From assembly GCF_003945595.2 (NCBI RefSeq), contig NW_024104359.1:1217501-1281500 (forward strand): 64,000 bases of DNA, read 5' to 3'. Shown here piece after piece: positions 23,572 to 34,507 of the stretch. The notes beneath the pieces were generated by a model, which was given only the letters and a program-made list of their open reading frames with translations, had not been told where the DNA came from and made no database searches. Source of the DNA: Pipra filicauda (Eukaryota > Chordata > Aves > Passeriformes > Pipridae). Made by a program: the position numbers and the translations under genes. The stretch's first letter is position 1; every line of letters starts with the position of its first letter.

Positions 23572-23631
23572 GATTTTTTTTTTTTTACTAGAACAAGAAA
23601 CAGTTACAGTTTGGGGGTTTTAGTTCATTTG

Positions 23632-23632
23632 T

Positions 23633-23691
<59 letters not shown>

Positions 23692-23694
23692 TTT
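23632..23694 (+). repeat. (TTTA)n microsatellite, about 16 units
   Basis: Sixty-three bases of essentially perfect tetranucleotide repeat. Expected to be length-polymorphic. Confidence 0.97.
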
Positions 23695-23994
23695 GGAATT
23701 CTCTGGATACAAAGGCTTTTCTGAACCTACTACATTACATACAGTGAATCACTGTCTCATGGTCTTCACATAGGAACAAATTTAAATAACTATGGATGCT
23801 GCACCAGATGATTTAAATTAGGAAAGCCTTTGACAGTCTCCTACTGAAGAGTGATAGAAGGAATTAGAAGAAAAAAGGGGGGAAAAAGTCTTGAGTGGGA
23901 GATGGACCAGCTTGCAGAGAGCTGAGAAAGTGGAACTCAGGGTGAATTTGTGGCTCAGGTTCCACGGGGTGTAGTTTTGTGTTATTCACCAGCT

Positions 23995-24110
23995 GATCAC
24001 AGAATCCCAGAATGGTTTGGCTTGGAAGGGACCTTTTAGATCACCTTATTCCAACACTCCTGCCATGGGCAGGGACACCTTCCACTAGACCAAGTGCTTC
24101 AAAGCTTGAC
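23995..24110 (-). mobile_element. CR1 LINE 3' end, minus strand
   Basis: Contains ATCACAGAATCCCAGAATGG, TTGGAAGGGACC, CTGCCATGGGCAGGGACACC and TTCCACTAGACCAAG in reverse-complement CR1 order. 5'-truncated, about 116 bp. Confidence 0.95.
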
Positions 24111-25316
24111 CCTGGTCATTAACATGGGAATATTTGCACTCATTTTTACAGTCCTGCAAGATTTTTGCAATATACAACTGAAAAATGACCGTCAGGGGGT
24201 ATTTTTTATCAAGCTGAAACACAGTGTGAGCTTTTCATATGGCAGAAGCAAACAGAATCCTCCAGGGCCGTGGGTGCAGCATTCCATGGGAGGTCACCTA
24301 AGGAATCACTGCTGATACTTTCTCCAAGGGGTTGGTGGCCTTGGAAGGTTTCATTGCAGAAACTGTGCTTTTTGTGGGCTCCAGTGAGATCAAAGCGCTG
24401 GGCAACACAAATAATTTTGTGTCAGGCTCACGTCTCACCCTCTCATAATCCAGGGCTGTTTGGGCACCGAGGAAGAATACAATTTATATCAATCCATCAG
24501 CTCTGTTTCTGCAAACCATTGTGGATTAGGCTCACACTCTTTGTTTGCTCAATTTGCTTGGCTCGGGGCTGGAGTGAGGAGCCTCTTACAACCCCCCTGG
24601 AACAGTGTCTGGTAAATAGCATAATTTGTTACATGGCAGAGAGGGGAAAGGGAGGTTTGTGGTGGAGAGTTCTATCAATAAGTGCTTCAGTTTCAATCAC
24701 AGGTGCATTGCTTTTTTTTATTTCTTCACATAAAGTGATAATGAAGAATGATGACCTCATGTCTAGACCTAAGCTTTTAACTTTGTTGCAGCTCTGGGGG
24801 CTTTAATGTTTTTCAAAAAGCAATCAATCAAGTGCCAAAACCTCTCTGGCTAATTACCTCTGAGACTTTCGAAAACTCTCCATTCTTTCCTCCTAGAAAC
24901 GTAGTATTTATAAATTGCTTTGTTGAAGCACAAACTGGGTTATGGCCTATTCTCCTCTCCACCTCATTTTGCTTCTGCCCTGTACTTAATGGAAGGGCTG
25001 ATGTTGTGAATCTCAACTTTGGACAGTGTTTCTTTCTCTCTCATCGTTGTTTCCTCCTGAACACCACTGGAAAAAAACCCCCATATTTATCTCATGATAT
25101 AAGAATATCTATTGTGAGTATCTTGGGGAGGGAACCTAAGAAATGTGATTGGTGAACACTCAGTCACCCAAAGACTTGGTGTGGCCCAGATCGGGTGAGA
25201 TGAATTTATTTGACTAAATTTGAGATTTCTTTGAATTCTCAATTAACCCAGAGGTGTTTCAAACAGAAAAATATATAATCAAGATTAAACAAATAAGAGA
25301 AAGAAAAGAAAAAAAG
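24111..25316. other. Non-coding sequence with one long open frame
   Basis: A 178-codon plus-strand ATG frame runs 24270-24806. Its product would be Trp/Ser/Leu-rich with one hydrophobic stretch near the C-terminus (around VSITGALLFFI). I recognise no family, and no promoter or splice context is evident. Its start is only 160 bp from a CR1 end. A chance frame in a GC-richer patch is the most likely explanation. Confidence 0.4.
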
Positions 25317-25497
25317 CTGGAATGGACTTCTGGAAGTCTAGTAGTTCAACTTTCTGCTTCAAGCAAGGCAAACCTCAGAGCTACATCAGGGAGACCAAGG
25401 ATTTCTTTGGGCAACCATTCCAAGCTCAGTCCTGTCACAGTGAGGAGTTTTTTCCTTCAGTCTCTGTCTACCTGCTTGATATCTGTTTGCAATTGGG
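25317..25497 (-). mobile_element. CR1 LINE fragment, minus strand (old)
   Basis: Diverged CR1 3' region in reverse complement: GGAATGGACTTCTGGAAGTC, then a CTGCTTCAAGCAAGGC core, TTGGGCAACCATTCCAAG, and CACAGTGAGGAGTTTTTTCC. The order matches the GACCTC...GGCAACCTGTTCCAG...CACAGTGAAGAAGTT layout of a different CR1 subfamily from the other copies here. It lacks its terminal tail repeat. Confidence 0.8.
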
Positions 25498-25683
25498 TAC
25501 CACAGACCACCAGTGCAAAGATCTCAGCAAGAGCCCAAATGAGCTAAAAATGAGCTACACAAGAGGCTGTTTTATATCTTTATGTTTTGATCCAGATGCT
25601 TGAATATTTGATCTTTTTTTTCTAGTGCTTTCAAGAACTTTTTCATCAAAGAGAGAATATTTGCAAATGTTCCAACACCCAGA

Positions 25684-25752
25684 GGCAGGAGGCTGGAATT
25701 AGGTGATCTTTAAGGTCCCTTCCAACCCAAACCATTCTCTGATTCTATATAA
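25684..25752 (+). mobile_element. CR1 LINE 3' terminus, plus strand
   Basis: Only the last 70 or so bases remain: GATCTTTAAGGTCCCTTCC, AACCCAAACCATTCTCTG and ATTCTATATAATG. It lies 187 bp from the opposite-strand fragment at 25317-25497. Confidence 0.92.
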
Positions 25753-27456
25753 TGTTTCTGTTTTGACCAAAATGAAGATGTATAATAATAAAAAAAAAAA
25801 ATAAAAAAAAGGTCTAAATATATGGGACTAAGCTTCACCTGGTTGATTTTGGGAGTTAGTAGCTTTTCTGTAAACATTATCTTTAGTGGAAGAGATTAAA
25901 TGACAAACCCAACATTTCAATCTTGAAGTGATGCTCACACTTGGGAATTCTGACCAGAAGCACCAGTTGTGAGAAAATATTAGACAAGAATGTGATTGTG
26001 GCACAAGAGAGAACACTGTTAAAAAGCTTTCATTTCACAGAAAGAGTCTACCAAGGCAGAAGTAAAACCAAGATCAAAGCATGTGAGGTGAGGATCTGCA
26101 GCAAAACCCATTAGTCTGTTGAACAACAAGGAAGGAAACCCTCAAAGCACATGGGATGGAGCTGATTGTACAAGAGAACATCGAATATCAGACTATAATT
26201 TCCTTATTATTGCTGAGAAAAACTCTCCAAAACACAATGAAACAATTCTGGATTCAAAATCCGAAAAGCAAAAATGTCTCTGTTATTTTAAGCCGCTTAT
26301 GTGTCATTTTAAGCCACTGAATAATCACCTTGTACAGCCACGAAAGAAGAGTATGGGGCAGGAAATTAATATGGGAACAGTTTATAGAGAATCTTTATAT
26401 ATAAATCCTTTGTGTGATGCAAGGGAAAAGTCTCCACAGGAGGTTTAATGTGACATCAGAGAACATGAAGAATTCCCGGTGGCTCCATTTCAAACCCCAG
26501 CGTTGTGAACCTGTAGGACTCTCAGTTCTCTGCCAAACAGAAACATATTTTGAAATGTCAGGATATTTATAGAAGGAAGCAATGCACACGTTTTTATACA
26601 GAGAGGAGCTGTTTCTTTCTGTTTGAGTTTTAAGTATTCAGCTGTAACTGCTGGCCTGTACAACTGCATCTACCTTGGTTTTTAACCACAAGGATATTTC
26701 CTTTGACCTGAATTTTTGTACAACCCTGCAAAGACTGAACATTAAACAGATCACAGGATAAGTCCTATTGAAAGGGGCACAAAGAGGATATTCAGTCCAA
26801 ATTATTGCTTAGAATAATTAATGTGCACATTTTCTTGTCAGTCTACACATAAGTGAGAAAATTCAGATATTTTTGCTTTAGGTTATTTCCAAACTCAACA
26901 TTGTACCGCACAAACACTTCTGAAATAACAATTGGTAAAAACCAAAAAAAAACCCAAAAAAACCAACACCCTGAGCTTTTCTATTAATACATGTAATATA
27001 TGTAATACTTTTTGTGACAGTGAGACTTAAAATGATGAAGGGTTTGAAGCTGATCATTAATTTAAATACAATGAAGTAAACACGCAGTTTGTAATCAGAT
27101 GAAGGATTTTTTTCTCCAAATAAACTGAAGTATAACTCCAATATTCTTAGAACATCAACAAAATCAGGGAATGATTGCAACTGGCATTTATAACAAGCAC
27201 TGGTTATGGTTGATGTATGAGATAATTATAATGCTTTGCAGGAAAATCTAATAAATCCCAGAACAGTTACTCTGTAAAACCTATTTTTATGGAAATTAGG
27301 GTATGAATATCACATCTATTACAGCAAGAGGGCTGCACAGGCAGCTCTGACAGCCTCCATCTAAGGCAGTGACCACTCCTGAAAGGTAATTGTTTCTGAA
27401 GTTCTGCACATAGAAAATACCTGGTGTCCCATTTTTTTAAATGAAGGTTTGATATT
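25753..27456. other. Unique AT-rich non-coding sequence
   Basis: Starts with an A-rich run (about 25787-25810). No gene or further transposon is seen. An A/C-rich patch at 26938-26965 is the complement of the G/T-rich class found elsewhere in this window. Confidence 0.55.
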
Positions 27457-27480
27457 AAAATATGAAAATCTTCATATTTT
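27457..27480. repeat. 10-bp perfect inverted repeat
   Basis: AAAATATGAA (27457-27466) and TTCATATTTT (27471-27480) are separated by 4 nt and can form a small hairpin. It is AT-rich, so chance is plausible. Confidence 0.7.
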
Positions 27481-30400
27481 GCTTGATGAACTTCTAAAGA
27501 GTCGTCCCTGTTTTGACACGGAGGTTTAGAGTCTGGACAAATCATGGTGGGTGTAGTTTTTGGGAATCAAGAATACACTAGGACTACTAGTTCAAGTTAA
27601 ATTTCTGATTTATCCAGAATTTTATTATATATATTATTTATTCTGATTTATGATTGTTTTAGCTATGAGTTATAATGAGCAACACATTTTATTTTTATTC
27701 TAAGTTAAATTGAAAAATCTCCTTTTTTTTATTTTAGGAGATCAGTAAACTGGAGTTACTTCCGATTTCCACAGCCCAAGGATGGAAACCTTGTCTTCAG
27801 TCTTCCATTTACTGTTCTTTAGCTTTCATGGATCTGAAAAGCAAAAGACAGAATATCCTCTAGAGAGCTGACAGATGATTGTGAGAATAACCTGTCACTC
27901 CTAATCTTGGTTTTAAAGTGTTTCTTGAATGCTTCAGGTCCTTTTTTTTTTTTTTTTCCTGGGAATGCTCTTCAAGTTTTCATCTCTGAGAGATGATAGA
28001 AAGTTATTAATATGACTTTATGCTTGTCTGAGCTCCCCAAGGACAAGCTTTCAGTATTAGATACCCAAGATAGGCATCTCTAATCCATTTTGCATCACAC
28101 CAGGGCTGCATTTGCACATTTGCAAAGGGTTATAACCAGGAACTTGATGCAGATGCCTGATTTCAAGTGCTGTAGCAAATGGTTCTGGAAAAGATCCCAG
28201 TTCTCCAAAAGTCCCATAAACATGAGTTTCACCTTTGACAAAAGGTTCCTCTGAAAGCCATGGAACCAGGGGATTGCTCAGGGGCTTCCTGGAGTCAGAG
28301 CTGACTTAGAAACTTAGAAGTAGGTCCTTTGATTAGGTGAATCTGTGCCTTGAGAACTGTCAATAAGCTGATATTTTAGCTTTAGTTATAATTTTTATCA
28401 CCAATATCTCAGGACTTCTAAAGTAAAGGTGAGTAGCAAACACCCTTCAAGAAAGAACACTGGCAGACAGAACTTCTTTGAGCAGATGAGCCCCTAGAAA
28501 CAAGATTCACTACAATTTCAATTAATATTTCTGCTTGATCCCAGTTGCTCAACTTGCAATATATTTTCTTCTTTAAGTTTTTTTTTTCAATTCAGTCATC
28601 TCACTCCAAGCATTTCTTACACAGCTGACTCAGATGTCCTGTCTCCCTGACATGCACCAACACTTTTGTCCCGACAAAGCAAGAAATAGAATAATTAAAA
28701 ATAATGTGGAATTTTAATAAATCTTTGCATCAGATCCTCAGTTTTTGACTTGGAGAAGCTGACACTGTCTTCACTCGGGTCTTGAAGGTATTAATTCCCT
28801 TTGAGTCATTCTCTAAGCCTTTTGTTAGAGTTCCTCTTCTATACCTGCTTTTTTTAGAGGAGCCATTTCCCTACAGAATAAGAAATTTCCAAATGAGAAG
28901 TGATATGAATCTTTGAGGAGCCAAGTGACTACCACATGAAAAGAAGATAATGGGATATATTTTATCTGGATTGAGAAGCATCTGCCAAGCACATCTCAGA
29001 GGAGCTGTCTGTTAAGAAGAGTTTAGAATAGATTGTTTACCCCATTAAATATCAGCAGAAACTCTGCTTTTGCATTGATTTCCTCTATCTATATTCTCAG
29101 CTGGGAAAGCACAAAAGGATTTCAGAGAGAAACAAGAAAATATTACAGAGTCATGTAGGAACTGGAGGAAAAATCAGACCTGTGTTTTATTGCATCAAAT
29201 TCTTTGCTGTCCTGTGTTTATACTCTCCTGGTAATTCTCCCTACACAGTGTCTGTAATTAAAGAGAAGGATTAAGGTCTGGATACAAAATCTGTTACTAC
29301 TGGGAATTTTTTTCTCAATAAGGTTGAAATCCAGCCTATGGATATAGTTTTATCCAAGAAGGGAAATAAAGACCAGGCTGCATTTCAGTTTGGGGGGAAT
29401 GTTTATTTCTTTGGTTTGGGTTTGTTGAGGGTTTTTTTTTTTGGTTAATAATATAGATACTCAGTTTCTCAAAAATATGAACATTTATTAAGGGGACAGA
29501 TCAATCAAATTAGTCATGTGCTTAACCATCCTGATAAACTGAGATCTTAGTTGGTAGTAGGGAGAAGAAATTAAAGCTGGGACATTCCAAAGAGCAATAT
29601 CCTGGAGTTAACATAACATCTGCATAGAAAATACTGGTGAGAGCCTGGCAAAAGAAACTGTGTTTCTTCCATTTTAATTTCTTCATTAGATTTTTTAATG
29701 AATCTCAATTCAAAGGGTTTAACTGGTTTTTTTTTTCTTCAAGAACCTTTCTAAAAGTTCACAGAACCACTACAGAATTAAAGCAGTTTGGTGGGTGCTA
29801 TAGAATACATTATCTCAAAGATAATATTTTAGCATGAAGAGCTTTTAAAACTTAATCAGCTCGCCAGCACGCATTCCTAATTGATCTCTTCCTCTAGGAC
29901 TGCTCCATTTTCTTGACCTTTTAATAACTGATGGCTTTAGAGAAAAGACTGTTCACAGAGCTCCTTAAAAGTCAGAAGAAGATCTGAGGTATATTTGCAA
30001 GGTCTAAAGAAGACATACCTAAGGCAAGCAGTGGCCTTGTGAACTTCTGATTTCCTTGTTCTTCCCACATGTTGCAGTGACTCTGCCATGGCCAGAAGCT
30101 GGAGATTGGGATCAGCTGAATTCTTCTGTGTTTGAAGATCATTTGGGAGATGTCAGTCACCCACTGCTCCCTCTGTACGTGAGTCTGGCTTATTTACTTT
30201 AAATATTTAAAGATAAAATCGAGTCTGTGTCTATTCCATGTTCTCTGGCTGCTAAACAGCTCTAGGAACAAATAGCTGGTAAAGTCTTTTTCCTCACCAA
30301 TAACATCACGTATCACTGATGATTCACAGCAGCATCAACAGCAGTTCTTTACTGAGGGTAGGGAGGCCTGGCACAGGTTTTGCCCATAGAAGCTGTGTAC

Positions 30401-31710
30401 AAACACCTTACAGATGTAAATTATGTACACTTGAAACCCAAAAAGGAATGTTGTTTCTCTTCTGTCCCCAGCGTGCAGTTCCTTGGTGTACACAGTCATC
30501 TGGGATGGGTTTGGATTAAGGGATGTGATTAAGGCCCCCATCCAAAAAACTTGCCTACTCAGGTCCCAGGTGATAAGTGGTTTGTCCATGAAATTCCCAC
30601 AGAAATTCTTCTCATACTTGACTCTTCCAGGCCCATTTGTTCTCCAAAGTCTCTGACAGTTGATATCTTAAAAAAAGAGGGAGATTCATCAATTATTTTA
30701 CTTGAAAAAAAGCCCTGTTAACTTGTAGAGGAATCTTCAAAAATGAAGTTTAATAACTCCACAAGTTTCAAAAGCCAAATTTTTCCAAACCCCTGTGTAT
30801 AAAAGGCCTTAGGCATTAAAGAAATGGCAATGGTTCCACCAAAGCAGGGTTGTGTTCTCTCTGCACATCAAATAGCATCGCTAATTATTTCAGTTGAAAA
30901 GGACTTCCTTTTGATGAGATTTTTCGGAACAAAAGTTTTCTTAAGTATAATAATTTGTATACATAATACATCTTAGGAGGAATGTCAGATCACAAAGTGA
31001 TGGAGGCAAACTGGAGCTTCATCAACTCATTATGCAGGAACAGAGAGTGGGAGATGCCGAGATATGAAAAGGAATGGGAAATTACCCCAGAACAGCAGCC
31101 AGGATTTCACCCTTTACAACACACAGTCACTTCCTGGGACATCTGTGCATTGTTTGGTGCCCACTTTGATGCTCTTCCCTCTTTAAAGACATGAAATCTT
31201 GTCTTTTTTCCATTGAAGTCCAGGGCAAAGCTTCTGCTGGTTCAGTAGGAGAACAGAGCTCATGATTCCCTCTTCCCCACGGAAAACACCCTGGGATTGT
31301 TTGCCATATTGGCAGTTCAAAAGCATTGTTCAGAACACAGACTGCTCAGAATTTGTGAAGTGAAAAGTTTTTTGAGAGTTGAATCATGAATTATATAACT
31401 GAGGAAACTGTCTATGGGAAGCTAATTTTGAATCACTAAAGCATTTTAATGCTTTTTTTTTTTTTTTTTGAGGTGGCCAAATGTTTATGGGTTTGTATGA
31501 ATTTATTTTTAGCTCTGCTTTCCCTTCTGACCTGCCTGACCACTGGTCTGGTAAAGATTTGCAGCACTTTTTCCGTCACAAAAAAAAAGAAAATACTATG
31601 TCTTCTCTAATTTACATGTTGGTAACAATGCTTATAGATTTTTCAGCTTTGTCATTTAGTTCTTGTGTGAAATTTTGTGGAAAACTGTGCTTTCAAATCC
31701 AAGCTTCCTT
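27481..31710. other. Unique AT-rich non-coding sequence
   Basis: More than 4 kb with no recognised transposon, gene or RNA. It holds T-runs at 27942-27957 and 31453-31469 and a G/T-rich patch at 29385-29445. Open frames are under 85 codons. Confidence 0.55.
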
Positions 31711-31832
31711 CATTTGACTATTTAAATTGAAACACCTGTGTGTATAATCCCTTTCCTCTAAAATTTCTGTGCATTTGGCTATTTAAATTCAAATACCTGT
31801 GCGTATAATCCTTCCCCTCTAAAATTTCTGCA
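31711..31832 (+). repeat. 61-bp tandem duplication, two diverged copies
   Basis: Copy 1 (31711-31771) and copy 2 (31772-31832) share CATTTG.CTATTTAAATT, CCTGTG.GTATAATCC and CTCTAAAATTTCTG with several substitutions. Length is nearly preserved, so this is an older local duplication rather than a microsatellite. Confidence 0.9.
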
Positions 31833-33403
31833 CACCACAATCAGAGTTGGGTTGTGAGGAGAACAGTAATTTAATTAGTTTTTACTGATTTAGGTGCAAG
31901 TCGTGTTATACATCTGGCCACTGAAAAGGAAAAAACGTGGAATTTTGCCTGGAGTTACCAACTGCATTGAAGTTGTAGCTATTACTCTTATCCCCTTCGG
32001 GTTTTTTATTCAGAAGTTTCACATTTGTTTAATATTCATACTTGTTCAATCTGTAACATCATAAACCATAACACACTTTAATATGTAGACATGAGCTGTC
32101 TCTCTCCCTTCAAACACCCCATCTATAAACTTTTATGATTCAGGACCATGAAAAATAAATGTTAAGATTACAGAGTAAATAATTTGTGAATATCAAAATA
32201 AATAAATAATTACCTGTAGTAAAAAAAAAAAAATCTATTTTAGTAGAATAGGGTTGATTAAATTCATTTAACACAAAAGGCCAGATGCTCAAAGGATTTA
32301 ATGCTGTTCACACAGAAGCTACTTGAATATTGCAAGTAATAATTGGATAAAGAAACTTTATATGTTCTGCACTTCTGAAAGGTCATTAAGAGATAAGTAA
32401 CACAGGGGCAATGGGCAGAAACAGTTGGCAGATCACAGCCTGGCTCCTGGGGGGAATCAGCTCACGAGGCTCCAGAAACAACTCCCTACTTCGTTTGCAT
32501 CACCATGGGGCATAAATTCACCAAAGGAGTAGGATGAATTCCTGCCTCTGTGTTGTCACCAAAGGAAAGCTGGGATATTCCAGCTGGCTGCAGAGGAACA
32601 GCTCTGAGGTGACAACACAGGAAGGAAGAAGAGGTTAGGGTTGGATGCTGGGAGATTTTTGTCACACTGAAGCGCCTGGGGAGAACAGCAGAGTGAGGTG
32701 AGGAGGCTCCAGTCCTCATTCCAGCTGATCCGAGCACTGAGGAGTCAGGATCATCACCCCCAAAAGAGATTCCAGCAGGACCAGCATCCTGTAAAACTGA
32801 TTACAACAAAAAGACATTTTCAAGCATTTTACCTGTCTTTTTTCTTTAAGATTCATTTTTTTCCCCCCAGGTTTTGGCATGGGGTGACACACATGGCAGG
32901 GACTGGGAACAGTGGTGCTGGTCATGATGAAGAATCTCAGCAGAATTAGGGTTTTTTTAATTTCCCCTCCCTTTCTATACCACACAGTGCAATTTTTACC
33001 TACTGCTCTTTGCCTCACTCTTTGTTCACTTCCACAAAAGACTTCCAACGTCCTGGGTTTGGGGGGATGACTCTGCAAATCGCCCTAAATCCCTGCTGAG
33101 CTGTTTGGGGCTGGGAGATGCAGCACAGAGTGCTCCTCCCTTTCAATCTCCTCTTTTATGACAGCTGGGAAGGAGGGAAAAAAAAACCACCATAAGTGAA
33201 TGTGATGGTAAAGAGTGGAAGGCAAAGAACTGCAACGCTCCAGAGGAGCCTGGGAAGGGCTGGGCTGGCCCTGTTAATCCCTTTGGATTAACGTTCAGGA
33301 GATAAAGGATAAGTTTGAATAAGGAAAGAAGGGTTGTAAGGCTGGTACAGAAGTGAAAGGCTGACATGTTGTTGCGACAGAACATTGCAGGGAACGTTTG
33401 GTC
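31833..33403. other. Non-coding sequence, AT-rich then GC-richer
   Basis: An A-rich region near 32140-32235 is followed by a GC-richer segment (32400-33120) with overlapping frames on both strands (up to 120 codons). Nothing is recognised in them. Confidence 0.5.
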
Positions 33404-33548
33404 ATAAAATCACAGAATGGGTTGGGTTGGAAGGGACCTTAAAAATCATCTCATTCCACCCCTGCCATGGACAGGGACACCTTCCACTGGTCTGGGTTGC
33501 TCCAACCTGGCCTTGGACACTTCCAGGGATGGAGCAGCCACCTCTAGA
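33404..33548 (-). mobile_element. CR1 LINE 3' end, minus strand
   Basis: Shows AAATCACAGAATGGGTTGGG, TTGGAAGGGACCTTAAAAAT, CTGCCATGGACAGGGACACC, GGGTTGCTCCAACCTGGCCT and ACTTCCAGGGATGGAGCAGC in the reverse-complement CR1 order. Well preserved. Overlapping frames at 33385-33627 and 33402-33623 derive largely from it. Confidence 0.96.
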
Positions 33549-34491
33549 TTGCATTGGAATGTCAGAGCCCACAGTCCATCTGGGTTTTGTGAGCTCTGGC
33601 ACAGAAAGAGCAGCTGAAAACATCTGATGCCTTGGTAGGTGGATCCTTCTGCAGAAGTTAAAACAGAAAATAGTTTATATCTCCCTCCTTAAAAATCGAG
33701 CATATTTCAGTTTTTCATGTCCTGTAAGAGGTCCAAATTCTTTTATGAAACATTCATGTTTAGCCAGACACATCTTAGTTTAATAAGAGTAGAAAATTGT
33801 GCTTTCAGCTGGGTTTGGTTTGAAAGCAAAGAGATTTTTTGTTTTCTTTTTTTAATTCAACTCTGCTGCTTCATTTCAGTTTTTCATTTTCCTTGCTAAG
33901 AGTTATCTAATTAAAGAAATTAAAGACCCACCTTTCTGTTGATTATGATAAAGGAGTAGAATATCTGAGCAGTCAGATTATGGGAAAAAAAATCATTTTG
34001 CTGATGTAAATGTATATGATTTAGTGCAGGCATTATTTTTTTTTTATTTGACTTCCTTTATGGCAACTATGTAGTCAGAAAATGATGTAAAGTTTATTTA
34101 TAAACTGTAATCTACAAATATAGAAATTTCACATCTTCTAAAAGAGACTCACTAAATGGGGAAAGGTATGAATAAGAAATGCCAATCTGATCCCCAGGAG
34201 CTGATAACTTTTGTATGGATCAATTATGGACAGAAAATGTACAAAATATGTATATATAGACATAATAGTGGAGGAACAGGAAAGATGTGGAAATCTAAGG
34301 CTTTCTTTGCCTCTGATAGACTCTGCAGTCTGCAGTGGAGTGTTTTTCAGGTGCATATTATAATCTAATATCCCTCAGCAACCACAGATTGCCTGAACTT
34401 CTGCAAAACTTGATTCTAAATTACTTCCTGTTGCATTTTACTCACATAAGTTTTTTCTAAGAACCACTTGGGTTCATAAATGGCCTGATTT
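33549..34491. other. Unique AT-rich non-coding sequence
   Basis: Nothing recognised beyond T-rich stretches around 33835 and 34040. Confidence 0.6.
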
Positions 34492-34507
34492 CCCCCCCTC
34501 CCCTCCC
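34492..34507 (-). other. Canonical G-quadruplex motif (minus strand)
   Basis: Plus-strand C7, C4 and C3 tracts (34492-34498, 34500-34503, 34505-34507) separated by single T. The C7 run supplies two tracts, so the minus strand satisfies G3+N1-7 with one-base loops. Confidence 0.7.
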
